Positions 23,881-37,900 of a DNA stretch of 64,000 nucleotides are shown here, in pieces. The notes under the pieces were generated by a model. It searched no databases. It was not told where the DNA came from and saw nothing but the letters and a program-made list of their open reading frames with translations. Source of the stretch: Pycnopodia helianthoides (lineage: Eukaryota > Echinodermata > Asteroidea > Forcipulatida > Asteriidae); assembly GCA_032158295.1 (NCBI GenBank), contig CM063260.1:8102767-8166766 (forward strand). Direction: 5' to 3'. The position numbers were made by a program, and so were the translations under genes. Numbering within the stretch: the first letter of the stretch is position 1; every line of letters begins with the position of its first letter.

Positions 23881-26041
23881 CTCCTAACCCGCTCGTCGCA
23901 GTTACTCCGGAAAGAGTCTAAATCTGTACACCCACACGTACACATGTGTACATGCGCGAAGTACCACGTAGGGCAATCTCTGATTTTCTGTACGTGGCAA
24001 GAAAAATATCACTCCGCTTCATCATCAACATCTTACGGTTACGGTGATTGGTTTAAGCTCACAATAAAAAAATATATGGCCGAATCAAAAACGTCCATGT
24101 ATTAAAATAGGTAAAGATTAAAACCCAGCGGCTTATACTTTGGTTTATTTTGTGTAAATTAATCTTTAACAAAACTATCATGCTGATTGTATATCAATGT
24201 CGGCTATGTTAATTAATACCATTCTTCAAATGGTTTCTGCCACCTCTGACCATGGAGGTAGAAATGCTCTGACCATCCATGTACCTATCTAGGCACAAAC
24301 ATACTGTACATGTACATGTACCGGTACATGGACGACGTTCAATGTTATTAGCGGGGAGGTGGAAATGAGCATCTCACCTAGCCTAGCTGCTGACAGGTGT
24401 ACACGTGGTAGCCTGGGCCAATGTGGTACTAGGAAGCCTTTATAATTAGCGCGTGGCACTGTGTCGTTTCATCCATGGTCATACCATGTTTCACCTCCAT
24501 GGTTGTACAAATCTAGCAGGAAACTTCTTCATTTCGCACTACAAACACTCGGGGGTTTTCTTTTTTACGGTATTTTCGACTTTGTCTATTAAATTTAAAA
24601 GGGCAACAATTTCTGTATAAACTGTGTGGTCTCAACAGTGAGTGTCACCAGGGGGTGTGGTATGGCGAACTTGACAGGAAACATACGTCGAAAAACGAGT
24701 CACTGCTCTCGAGGAAGTTTGTACGATAACAACATTAATGTATACGAAAACGTGTCGGTCAGACACGGTTCGTGGCGTAGCCATTTCTTGAAAATTAATG
24801 TCCTCAAAGTATAAAGCATATATTTTATTTCAAATTTTGTTCAACAAAAAATGTATTCATGGTAGAATCTTGGAACTAAGCCCAACTAAGCCAACAACTC
24901 GGCACGTTAATCCCGCCCTAGTCATATTTTCTACTAGTGAGTTCAACCAAAACCCAGAGTCATTTGCCCTTGTGGTTAACTACTGTAAATTCAACAGTGT
25001 TCTCGGCTGATCTAAGGAGCACCCAAAAAACACAAAAAAGTGACTGAAAATTAGGCATGTCCGTATCTCACACCCGGTAGGCTTTATAATACCCCTGTAT
25101 AATTGGCGATGAAGTGATGAGATACTCAAGTTCAACCGGGTTGGGTGGCTTTCGCCCTTCTTGCCGGAGTAGCAAATATTTGAAACTTTGGGCTTGTTGT
25201 CATTCAGTTTATCCCGGTCAACATTTCGTGAAACAGCCTTCTTCACTTTCATGCACTCGATCGTTAAATAGATTTTGCCGCTTCAGTGGAAACATGCAGT
25301 TCAATTTCACTTTGAGTTGTGCGAATTTGTATGGCATTATAAGTTCCATATTTTAGCCATGCACAATCAGCGTTCAATGCATGCTGCCGCAGCAACATAG
25401 AAGTTTCTGGAAAAAAGCTGTCTGGTTTGAATGTGTGTTCGAGTGGATTGTTGAACAGACCGAATGCGCGACCAATATCGTCTCATTTCATCACGTGACT
25501 TTAAGTTATAGTGGGAATAATAACTAATTAGTTACTAATAAGTCCTTTTGTTAAAGTTTTATGATGTGAAATCGAATTAAATCACATTACTGTTTTATTC
25601 ACAGTTTTAGAAAGTCATGATTTAATGATTTCACCAGCTTCAAAATTGAAAAGTGTGTGATCGCGATCATCCGTGCGAGTTCCATTTAGTGATGAACATT
25701 AGACGTTGCGTTCTTTGTAGAATTTCCAAGACTTGCTGGAATACGTACGTCTTTAATGGCTTTATTCAGCCACTCTGGTAAGGTCTCTGGTTTAAAATAT
25801 GGAACACTCCTCATAGATTACTAAAGAAAACCCTCGATCGAATAAACAAATGCAACAATCAGCATGTACAACAACGTCACTCTCCTAGGGTGGACGCCGT
25901 TGATACCAGTCTGTTGATTGGTCCCTTTTTAATCTTTTTAATCGCATGAATCAAAACAACTTTAGCTGACACGTAGGCCAACGTGAACTTGACTGTTTTA
26001 GGGAGCTTTCAATTTCGTGCAAAATAGAATAACGCAACGTT
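23881..26041. other. Intergenic sequence upstream of vigilin, no gene seen
   Basis: Contains the presumed vigilin promoter side, but no TATA box or other element I can support. Short open frames on both strands around 24.98-25.36 kb resemble no known protein. Confidence 0.4.
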
Positions 26042-26045
26042 TAAA

Positions 26046-26429
26046 GGAACATTACAGAATTGGTAAGAAAAAACTTGTAAAATATACTTTTTGACCACAG
26101 ATTTACATAAAACTAACACGGTCTAATGATGATGATAGTAGAAAACATCCCTTGAAATATTTCTGTCTGAAATGCCATATTTGATGAGAAATGAATAAAC
26201 TTATTTTCCGTTTGGAGTTTATTGCTCAGTGAGCGTTTTATTCATTTGTTGAACCTATATGATTTCACGCAAATGTGTAATCGGTTTTTCACTATTTTCT
26301 CGTGACCCAGATGGCCGATCGATCTCAAACTTCTACAGGTTTGTCAGTTTATGTATATGGTGGATTACATAAAGTGCTTACACTGCCAGCAACTGTTTCG
26401 TTAGTAAAAACCAATTCTGTAATGTTCCT
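26046..26429 (-). mobile_element. piggyBac-type MITE, AGGAACATT family, copy A (inverted)
   Basis: 384 bp with 20-bp inverted termini AGGAACATTACAGAATTGGT and its complement, flanked by TTAA at 26042-26045 and 26430-26433. It is in the opposite orientation to copies B, C and D. No coding capacity. Confidence 0.92.
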
Positions 26430-26433
26430 TTAA

Positions 26434-27904
26434 TATTTCACGTTGGACAAGCGCGGCGCTTCCGCCTTGTTTTGTTTTACGTAAATTTAAGTGTGCAAAG
26501 AACCTAGCCCCCCCCCCCAAATGACAATAATAAACATCTGGATGAGATAGGGACAACTGTGAGGGTAGATCTGTTACAGAAGGCAACTTTTTGGGGAACA
26601 GCGTGAATCCTGAGAAGACGTAGACCATTAAGATCTAAGGCTACGGGACGTAGCCCGACTTGAGGAGCTACCAGCACAAAGGGAAGTGTGATCTTTCTTT
26701 TGCATGCTGTGATAAAATGAAATAATAATAATAATATTGGCTCCAGAAACGCGCCTGGGCCGCTTGCGGTTTGAAATGTTTCTATAGTTATTTGTACAAT
26801 ACACTATATTTAGTTCCATATTTAATCAAGTTGTTTTATATTTTGAGCAGAAAAACCTTTTGCAACTGGGTCTTTAGAATTGCCAAGACAATCTTGTCCA
26901 ATGGAAGATACACCATACTAATAACTTTGGTTTTAAAAGCATGTTTTATTTCACAAGTATATTTTTCAAGAAAGATCATCTCTCGGTGTGAGTTTACCTT
27001 GTGAATTTATAGTATATATAAATATACATATAATTTGTTTACACCAATCTGTTACAAAACTGTTATCCTTTAAATTTGTGTAAATCCAGGCAATTTCTTA
27101 AATCTGGTATCATTGTGAATGTACCACAACTTTGTTTATATCAATATAGTCTTTATCTAATTTCAATATATTAATACAAAATTGTTACAAAAACCATGTT
27201 GTAGTTTTATGGTAATACACTTATTGACAAAGAATAAATCTTACAAATCAGCAACAAAAATTAGCAATAATCAAGGAATAGTTGAAACCTTCCTCATTTT
27301 CCTAATTTTACAAATAACATCATATACATGCCTTCATATCTGCTTAATTAAAAATGGCAATACTTCCTTTTCAGTAATAAACTTCAAGTCAGAGACAAAC
27401 CCCAGGCTGATGTTTACACTGATGAGTGGATCTAATTTCGTCCAAAAGATACAAATAACTATCAGGTACAAATAACATGATATTTAATCAGTACCTGTAC
27501 CTGTACCACTTGTCCTATATGAGTTGTCTGAGGGCAAAACATATTTGTTCTAGAAGCAAACACCAACAACAGATAGCCTTTTGTTGTTGAAGCTTTGATA
27601 TCATTCATTGTAATTACACTTCAAATCATGTCTGCTTACTCTCAAGCTCTTTTCTCTAGCTTAGATCTACATCTTATTTATATCAGTCCGTATTAAAGTA
27701 GAATACCAAACAACATGCCACATACAGTCAGCCACTTGTGGAAAACTTCCCACAAAATGGCCGAGACACTAATAAGTGTAAATTGTGCAAAGCTACCCTA
27801 ACATAAAAAGGAGGTTCATCTGGCATGATAATGAAAAGTAAACACCCATTAGAATATGGTGAAAAGACGGAGAATATTTTCTGTTTTTAGCAGTCAGACA
27901 ACTC
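26434..27904. other. Intergenic sequence, no gene seen
   Basis: AT-rich stretch between the MITE and a possible hAT relic. The open frame at 27182-27475 has no recognisable domain. Confidence 0.4.
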
Positions 27905-28096
27905 TTGGTTCTTTTTTCAGACGGGTGGTCTGCAATCCAGCAAGAGCCAATAACAGAGCTCATCACTAGATTCATTGCCAAAGCAAACATGCCCTTAAGT
28001 ATAGTAGATGATAATGGGTTTGGGGGGTTTGTCATCATATCTGGAACCTTGATACACTGTCCCAAGCCGAAAGATCACAGCTCAGTTACATTGTAA
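27905..28096 (+). pseudogene. Possible hAT/ZBED transposase fragment
   Basis: The open frame contains ITELITRFIAKANMPLSIVD followed by DNGF. This resembles the segment of hAT/ZBED transposases that reads roughly I..FI..D..P.S.VE..GF. The similarity stops shortly afterwards and neither catalytic residues nor the dimerisation domain follow. If correct, this is a short relic 0.75 kb downstream of the oxidoreductase gene. A chance resemblance cannot be excluded. Confidence 0.35.
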
Positions 28097-28654
28097 TGTA
28101 TTAGGACAGAAAAGAAGCTTTTAAGAAAGAGTTGCTGAGACATTTTACGTATTGTGTTGACAACCAATTGCTGGACTAAGAGGGTTACATAATCATGACA
28201 GGCCACTTTATCATAAATTAGCAACACCACTCAGTCATTATTGGATACATCACCAATTATAAAAAACCAATCTGATGATAGCGAAAAGTAGCAATCCTGG
28301 AACACAAAGACCCAACAACACACTGTTGCTGCCTTTCAGATGCTTCAGCAACTCCTAGAGACCCAGTGGAGTCTTTCTGTGCAGTACTAAGTGACAGAAA
28401 ATTCACAAAACTGACCTGAAGTCCGAGCAATGGAGACTGATGGATACCTTGGTCATCTGCCTTAAGCTTCTCCAGTTATCAATGGCATAACTAAATATAG
28501 TCATGGGGGGGGGGGGCGGCTTTTGATGAATCAAACGAATCGTTTTAGCATTTTTTTCGATCTCATTCCCCACCCCCACTATTAACATCACTGCTAGGTA
28601 TGTCATTAGTTTCTAAGTTCTTACTTTTTTTAATGTGAAGGGAACTAAAGTAAG

Positions 28655-28770
28655 TTGTTGATGTTTTAGAACTTGAAGCATGTGTTATGAACAGGCCATT
28701 ACACAGCTCGAACCTACGACCTTTGCCATTTGAAAGCAGATTTCTAACCACAAGTTTCTTTTTCTAACTA
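28655..28770 (-). repeat. tRNA-like B-box repeat, degenerate
   Basis: On the minus strand GGTCGTAGGTTCGAGC resembles a pol III B box, with a weak A-box-like TGGTTAGAAATCTG upstream. It is probably the head of an old SINE; it is not a functional tRNA. Confidence 0.3.
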
Positions 28771-28843
28771 CATTCTCATCCCTGAGTCAGTCGGTGAGCA
28801 ATGGCTAATCTGGATCATGTGTGTATAATAGACATTATGTGGA

Positions 28844-28963
28844 TCAGTGTTCCTCAAATGTGATCACACAAGATTCTCGTCTTGCCTTCTCTGCCTGGAA
28901 GACTAACAGGTGACTGGTCAGTATTTCGTCTGGAGATGTAGATATGATAGAAGGGTCTTTCCT
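28844..28963 (-). CDS. Oxidoreductase exon 12 (C-terminus and stop)
   Basis: 39 codons and TGA at 28844-28846: [20 protein letters not shown] then [16 protein letters not shown]. The S-x-E-x3-SH and F-x2-E-x-AR pattern closes most members of this family. Acceptor TTTTCCAG. Confidence 0.85.
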   Translation of the reverse strand, partial: RKDPSIISTSPDEILTSHLLVFQAEKARRESCVITFEEH

Positions 28964-31900
28964 CTGGAAAACAGAAAAGTGTGTAAAATAAAGTTGAGGT
29001 TTTGCTGTGTGCAGTATGCAGTTTCATCTTACTATTACTAATCATACTTCAATTTAATTGCTACACATTGACTTCGATTTGTGTTTAGTTTGGGGACACG
29101 TGATGACATGATTAGAGGAAAAATTTGATTATGTACATGAATTCACCACAAAATCAACTTCAAGTATTGTCAGCTTCCTCCAAACTGTTTTAGTTCAAAT
29201 TAGTTAGATCATTAATATTAATAATGGGCATTTATATAACCCAGGTATCCGCCGATTTTGACGCTCTGGACCATTGTTGCATTCTTTAACCCTCTCCTTA
29301 CTATAGGCGACTTTAGTCGACTGCACTCATACCTCCTCTTCCTTACTACATGTACTATTGGCAACTTAAGTCGACCAAGCTTACACCCTAAAATCCATTC
29401 AAGCATGAGCACAAAGGCCATTTGTAATAAATCTGTAGTTTTGTCCATGTTCACCCTCCATTACCAAGCTTACCATCACTGGTACGAGAAAGATCCGTTC
29501 CAATGATGGTAAAATAAGTTTACAGATCACAGAACTTTGACATTTATTGGCCAATCTCAAGGATTTTTTTTATTATATATGAAAGGGAAGTCAATAAGTA
29601 AGAACTTAACTTAATTTGGTGTAAAACAACATCTACGAGGAGATAAAAGAGTTTGTAAAAATGGACTTTGAACAGAAACTTTCTGTTGTGTAAGAATGTG
29701 TGCTTCACGCACGAGTGGTCATACAATGCAATCTCCAGTGGCTCTTTATGTCAACAAAATTTGGTAACCAAAGGGTTAAATCATTTCACCTCCCTGAGGA
29801 GTATACAGCCTGTACTACCAAGTATCTAGTCCATCACTAAATCAATCACAAGAACCATCTCTGCCCTCACAGGTACCCATTAACCCTGGGTGAAGGGAAG
29901 CATTAACAGTGTCTTGCTCAAGGAAACAAGTGACTTGACCGGGATTTGAACCCACACCATGATGACTGAGCCACCAGAGAAAAAAAACACATCCTTTTCT
30001 TGATGATAAGATCTTAAGCATCAATAGACATTGCACGGTAGAAGTTAAACACACAAACTGCAAGAAAAACCTGATGTCTGAGGATGGGTAAATAATAATA
30101 ATAATAATGTGGACTTTATGTGGATTACAAACTGGATGAAAAGTGACAATTAAGTTTCACTTTGTTTATGTTTTGATGCCTTTTTGAGTGCATCGACTGA
30201 TTTTTTAGCATCCGTGTTTAGACCTGTTGTTAACAGCTTTCTTGTTGCAATAATCACAAATGTAAATCTGTATTTGCTACTTCGATGTATTTCTATTTGT
30301 GAGAATCAATCAGAATAAAGATTAAAAAGGAAGTGGTTTTTTATGCCTTGAAGACTTTGACTTGAGTACAAAAGACTAAGATCCAAATCCAGCTCGTATT
30401 CAACTTTTCGAAATCTGAATTTTTGTTGGATGTTAAAGATTGCCTAAAACTTGTAGGATCTAGGGATAGGTGGTAAAGTGGAGGGTTTGACCTACCGCTA
30501 CAGCTTCAACAAAGTTACCCATCAGAAGATAATCTGCAATGGCATGACTTGACAAGCTTCTCTGAACTTCAGACAACACAATTGGAGTCTCCACTTTGAC
30601 CTCCATTGACTGTTGATTCAGGAAATCATAGAGTTGCAGTTGACCATCAGCATTTAGATTCAATTTCCCCCTATACAGAAATACAGCAATGTTGAACCAT
30701 GACACAGTCATTTCCACCATGATCACGATCTTGTATGCAAATTCTTCATATTTCAATTCCAGCTAATTCTGTAAACTGTAAATCACAACCTTTATGTAAT
30801 TTTCTAATATAAATCAGTCAAGTGCAAACTTCAACAATTTCTAATGCATTTTTATCAGCAAATTTTGTCACAAAATATGTTAAAACATATTGTCATCAAA
30901 TATGATTGAACCCCTTCAGGACAGATGCTGTGTTTAGATGCACAGATTTGAAGGACACACGATTTTGGACGATGACAAATTTGACTGTGAGAGTGTGTGG
31001 ATGACAAGGCAACCATATCAGAACAATCTTTGTGGGGAGAGTTCAACAGCGGATGACGTGTTGACTTGCTTGGAGGGCTCATTGTGTAGGCACAAACTGG
31101 AACAAAAGACGCTGGAATAAATGGCAAATTCACTCTTTCCAGGGATACTGTGTCATCCCCAATTCCAGACTTTCAGTCCTTTTTTATGACAGATGGAGTG
31201 GCTGCCATGATTATTTCCATTGTCTCAGCAGCGAGATTAGTGCAACATTCCAGTGTGACATGAGCAATTATTGGATGGCTTATGGCCTGGGTGACAGCTA
31301 AGTCACACCAAACTAACAGGGCTTTTATGCACATTTTCTCAAAAGGAAACTGTGCATCCTATTGCCAAAGACAGCTACCTTTGCCTTCACATTAGTCATG
31401 GTATCAAGGTTTATTTTCAAAAACAATATACAACCTCCATAATGTCTAAGATTTGTCAAAAAATAATACAGCGGGCAGTATGGTAATAAAAGTGAAAAAA
31501 TGTCAGTGTCCACTTGTTAATAAGTACACTACAAACACTCAAATATCAAAGTTCCACAAATTTAATATTGGCATGGTTCGTTCAAGCCTTTCATTAAAGG
31601 TACACGTTGCCTTGGATCGGTCGAGTTGGTCTATAAAAAGCATTTGTAACCGTTTGTTATCAGATGCAAATGGTTAGAAAGATGTCTTAAAAGTAGAATA
31701 CAATGAACCACACAAATATGCCTCAAAATTGTGTGGTTTTCCTTGAACTTTGCAAACTAACACGGTCGGCCATTTTGTGGAGTCAAAAATTTGACTCCAT
31801 AAAATGGCCGACTGTGTTAGTTCACGATGTAAAAGGAAAACCACGCAATTTCGAGGCATATTTGTGTGGATCATTGTATTCTACTTTTAAAACATCTTTC

Positions 31901-34900
31901 TAACCATATGCATCTTATAACAAACGATTTACAAACGCTTTTTTTAGACCAACTCGGCCGATTCAGGGCAACGTGTACCTTTAAGCATTATTGGCAATCT
32001 TAAGTACCTTAGTTCCAAAGACCCTTACAATTCTCTTGCACAAGCTCTCTGTGAAGGCAACCATTGTAAGTGTAGCTGTCTGACCTCCACTGAAGCTCAG
32101 ATTTACAACCTTCAATTTTAAAAAACAATGATCATAAATTGGTAAAAATGTGAGGAATAAATATATACATAAGGCTAGTATAAATTCAAAGCAAAATTGA
32201 ACTAGGCATATGAGGCCAAGTCTGCTTAGTGGTATCTTGCACTGCTTTTCACCACCTCTTTGGACCACGGTTTCGAGCCAGGCTGGTTGGGTTTTCAATC
32301 CCACATGATCAGTGGGTCTTCTCTATTCCGAGTTTTTCTCCCGCATCTAAAACTGACATTTCTATATCAACTTCTCCACTCATGTATCTTCAGGTCTAAG
32401 GGTTACAGTGCTAGGCACTATTAAGGGTCCCTTAGTTTCATTACAAGAAAGATTTAGCATAATATAACAAAGCTACATACCTGATTATCACACACATCAT
32501 TATCACTGTCATATACACAGCGTCCATATGGGCCATGCTGCAGAGAGTCAGTTATTGACTTCACTGATGGTGTATCACAAATAACAGATACTGGCCAGCC
32601 AGAAATCCCCTATCAAATAAACCACACAACAATCATTAGCTACCAGTCAATAAGATACTTAACACAGGTTATCATAAAGGGCCATTCAGAATTACCTGCA
32701 ATTGTGGTGTGGTGGGTCAAAGAAAACAATTGAAAATCTAAATTGAATTTTCAATAATAAAAAAAATAAATAAATAAAATAAAATAAAAAAATATATAAA
32801 TGAACGTGTAAAACCCCCAAAACCAAGGTAGTCTCTTTCAAATCATTGGTGCCATACTGTTGTCAGTTAACCTTGTCTCAATAGTCCATTCGTTCCAACT
32901 GTAGATACATAGGGAGACTGTAAGCAACCCTTCAAGTGCATGAGGACAAGGATGAATTTAATAGACTTGATGTTCAGTCAGTTTTTGGTTGAATGACTAA
33001 GACCTGACTGTTGCATTGGATCAAATGAAATACCTGGGAATTCTTTCAAGTTCTGTCAAGACTGAGCTGGGAGAGCTGTGTATCTAAATGTTCAGCTTCA
33101 TTTGAGGCATCAGTTGTTTCTTCAATATGTAGAATGTATTGAATAGCAAGGCAATATTTATAACACATAAATAGCCCAGCTAGTTTAGGCAGTCCTATTG
33201 GTTGAAAGGTAGTCACATGACCATTTAAGATTGGTTTTAAATGGCTGATAAAGACATACATGTAACTGGAGCTGTGAACACACGTTCTGCATTCATAGCC
33301 ATATGCAAGTTATACACATGTTGGCACACTAGCTTATGTGGGTGCAATTTACATACCGGTACTCAATGTTAAATCTATTAGCATGGACGTACCCCCAACC
33401 TTTGAGCCATGACCCTGCCAGTTTTAAAGAACAGCTGTTAAAGACCTAGTCGCTTACTCTTGTTTTCCTTAATCCAACATTGGGGTACAGGTTGATGGGT
33501 AAAACACTTCCTAGTGTGGCCTAGTGTGGCATACAAAACAATCAGCAATTGTTTTAGTAGTCCTGATATATCATCAAACACATGTACCTTTCAGTGTCAT
33601 GTCATCTCAGCTAAATCAGGTCATTTCTGTACCTTTCAGTGTCATGTCATCTCAGCTAAATCAGGTCATTTCTAAACAAATTCACTAGAACTTGTTTATT
33701 ACATTATTGTTCACACAAAATCATATTTGATCATGTAATAAACCAAAAGGGAAACTGACAAGGTAAATTGTTTTTGAACTAGAGAAAAATTGAATGGAGG
33801 GGGATGTAAATCTGAGACCTCCTGATTAACATGAGGGTCAATTGGCCGTGCGCTAAAAGACCTTGCCTTCGGCTCCATTTGGCGTGGTCCTTTATCGCAC
33901 GGACAAGACCCTCACATTAATCCAGAGGTTCCATGTTCAAATGCAGTTGCGGCACAGCACAGACCTCTGTTTTGGAAAGTCTTTTAACCTCAGAGCTGAT
34001 AATCTCGGCTCTGAATCCTGCATACCGACTCAGTACTGTTTGGAAATAGTACCAGAAAATTACTACCGACAATAGCTGGTAACCAGCAGTTAAGAAAAGT
34101 GGGACTACCGTGGTTCCAAGTGTGGAACCGGTAGAACCGGGTAACCGCTGAAAGTGCCCAAGCTTAGTTCAAATTCTGCTCTAGTAAACTTGTCTTTGTT
34201 CAACTTAAATAAATTAACATAACTTTTAAAAAACTCAGTCATACCCTTTTGTGTGTGTCCAGATATATTTTCTTGGCAGAGTAGCAGCAGTCTTGTTCAA
34301 TCTTACAGTCAAGGCACCTGGAAGATGCTCCATTGGGCTACAACATCAATTCAAACAATACAGTCATTAGAGCACCGTACATCATGGGGGTACTTGATTT
34401 TACTGCAAGTATCAGACAGCTCATCAAAGGAATTTAAAGATGAAGTATAGTACTGGAAATTATAACAGTGTTTAATTAATAATTTTACTAAAAGCTGACT
34501 TGTGGGATGTCATCAGCTAAATTGCTTTTTTCTAAGAAATAGATATGTTACAGACCTCCTAGATGGCTAACATTACAATAGATATCTTATGATTAAGGAG
34601 ACTGCCTGAGGGTAACAATTCTTGTTACTCGGGTAACAATTCTGCAATCAACTTAATTGAATCTGCTGCCCTCTACCGCCTTCAATCTGCTGCCCTCTAC
34701 CGCCTTCACATAACTTCTTTGTCACTGATTTACATGGTTTTGGGGAAAACCTTCAAGTTAACTGGTGCTTTCCTCTTCAACTGGGCTATAAATAAAAGCC
34801 ACACCAAAAATCAGATGATCTATCAGTCAGCGTGGGCTTAGTTCAGTGTGTTAGTAAATCCACACATACATGTACAAGTACCAGCAGCCATAATCCTTGG

Positions 34901-37900
34901 CCATATCATAGCTCAGGCCAGTGATCGGTCCACGCATCTACCTTCGTATCTGATCACTGTGGTGTGGTTTGGGAGCTGATATTGGGTATACCAAGGCATT
35001 CCTGGCAGGTAAAAACATACCAACTACTAAAGATTGAAGGGCATCTAACTGTAAGCAACATGTTGGTAATTGTTAATGCAACTTGCTACAGAGCTGTCTG
35101 GTCAGATGAAGTGTAACTTATCTTCCTTAAAACAAATACTTGACAGACACATCCCCCACACCGAAGTGATTTCTACCTGCACAGTCCTATCTTCTATAGT
35201 GGTAGATGCTTCTCAATTGCAGCCCCCAAGCCTATGGTGCAGTCTGCTACATGACCCTGACAACGCAACCTTATAGTGTGCCTTCAGAGCACGACTTAGA
35301 ACTTACCTTTTCCATCAACCCTTAATAGCGAGTCTTCTTCTTATTATTATCTTTGCATGGAATGGCAATGCAGTGATTGTTGATACACACACTAAAATAA
35401 AGTTTAAACAGCTTAAACAGTAACAAGCTATGAAAGCTATACATACTTTGTTTTCCTTTCTGAAGTGACACAGAGACCCAAATGATGACACCTTTGTACA
35501 TCTGCCAGGGAATTTCATAAAATAGAAAAAACACATATAGATTTGTGTCATTAGTAGGTGCAGCACACAATTTTTTGAGTTTAACCTTAACAGAGATGAG
35601 AGTCATTGTTGACAAAAAGGTCTGAAACTAGAATCCAAATTTCAGGAAGCATATGTTGAAACGGTGGCAATTCCATCTTTTGGTAACCTCTGGACTTATA
35701 GATTTCAAGGAGCTCTTGGAAAGAATCTTCAGCAGTGAAGTAGACAAGCTCTTTGTCAACAAAGAACTAAAAGTGCTTAAGTTTTTACAATATAAGATAT
35801 GCATGGAAGTACTCTACTTATTGTTCATCATGGTTTCTTTGTAGACAAATTGTGAACCAATGGTTGGACACGTTTAGACTCAATGAGATCCGTGGAACAC
35901 CACTTTTACTGAAGCATTATCACACTGGATTCATCAAGAAATAAAAGCTTTACTTGGGGGGGTCATGACCAAGTGGTTCATCGCATCAGACTCAAGTTGT
36001 GACTAGAATCTCGCTCACGACACTTGTGTTCTTGTGCAAAACACTTAACCATAAATTGCTTTTGTTAACCCAGGTGTATAAATGGGAACCTGTGGGTCAG
36101 AGACGGTATTAACATCTTAGTGCTAAGAAATGCAGCTCAAGGTTGTATGCTCTAAGGGAGTTGAGAAACTTTGAGGAGTGGTCTAAGTATGCTTGATGAG
36201 CTATAGGGTGAGCTATATAAGAACCCATTATTCTCAGACGACACCCCAAAATAATAAAATAGCAAAAACATTACTTGACTTTACCAGTTTGGTAAACATG
36301 TACTAGAATACAATAAATGCAATACTTATTCAACTCATGACATAGTCATGATTTAATGAAGGGCAAATGCCCAAGGGCAGCTTGCCCAGCAAAATGAACC
36401 TGGCCCGGATTACTTGGCAGCTTGCCATAGATAAAATGAGGGGGGCAGCTTGCCCCGCCTCTATAACATGAATTAAACAGCAGTGTCTTAAAATAATGAC
36501 ATAAAAGCCTACCAGACTTATTGTTGATAGAGGTGGCAGCTTGACCGCCCTCTAAAACACTAACAGCAGTGTTTCTAAAATCAATGCTATAAGTACATAA
36601 TCATACAAGGTTTAAAGTGATTCCACAGCTGGTACATGCGGTTGGATTACATGAACTAGCCCCACCTGAACAAGAGGGTGCTAGTTGTTACCAAAATAAA
36701 CATTACAACATTAACATTTTAGACAAACCCCCCATTAATTTGTTTGACCCAAAGCAGTGGCAGTCCACTTCCTTAGAAAAATAATGCCAAACGCGTGAAG
36801 CGCGCCCCATAAGGAAGAGCAGCCACCGCCGGGGGGACAAATCAACATACTTTGCAAAATGTGAACTACTGGGAGGCGGAATGCCCTGAGCAGGTAAACA
36901 CCTCCTCTATGCAAGAGCGGAGGTTGTCTAGAAAAAACCTGTTCCCAACCTGTGATAAGTGAACATCATCAAACTTGAACAAGGAGAAATCTGACATCTG
37001 ACCACTTAAATTGCGGATGGTGGAGGACAGCAGCCCCAATGCGTCTGCTAAAAGATGCACTTAACATTACTGCCCTGAAAAGTAAAGCCTCGAAAGATGA
37101 GGAGCAGTTATGAGGGAGGGCCTGTAATAAAATTGACAACAAAGGCAACGTCATTGGCAAACGTTGATCTGCCGCCCCAGAAACCCTCCGACAACCCTCC
37201 AGTAATTTAGACACCAAAAAATCTCTGGTAGGAGCCGGCCAATCACACAACTTGTGAACATAGCCCACCCCAGAAACATACGTGGCAATGGTAGCTGGTG
37301 CCAAATTCTGTAATGACAACGAGGCTACAAACCCACGAATGTCCTGCACCGACGCAGGGGAAACAAACTCGTATGCACCGCTCAGTTGTTTAAATTTACA
37401 AAAAGCCGCCAGCCAACCTGATATGTCTTATGAGTATTGGGCGCCAACGCGGCAGTTAACAAGCGGGAAATCTCACCTTCTACTACATCGGCGGCAGGTT
37501 TGGAAGAGGTGTCATGGTTAATTCTGCGCGCGGCGCTGCCATCCGAAAACGGTCGACCTGGAAACGTGAAAGGGAATCAGCAATGTCATTATGCACCCCA
37601 GGTACATGAACTGCCTTGAACGCGATGTTGCACCGCAAACATCTACACACAAATAACCAAACTAAATGCATAATCATAACACAACGTGAAGTCTGCTTAT
37701 TAACAACTAACGGATAAAACTCTAAAAACGCGATGGATGGTGACAGTGCTAACAATTCTGGGGCCCACTTAGCATGAAACCATTTACCATCAAAGTAGCC
37801 CCCGAAACCAATGCTTGCAGCTGCATCGGTGAACAAGTCAATACCCTCATTGCTCTGCCACTGACGGTGTAGAAATGGAGATACGCCATTAAAATTGTCA

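Noticed and set aside
24980..25356. Overlapping frames on both strands upstream of vigilin
   Set aside because: No recognisable protein, no exon boundaries; likely chance.
31674..31903. Two similar open frames on opposite strands (HTNMP... proteins)
   Set aside because: They are mirror images generated by the foldback TTAA element.
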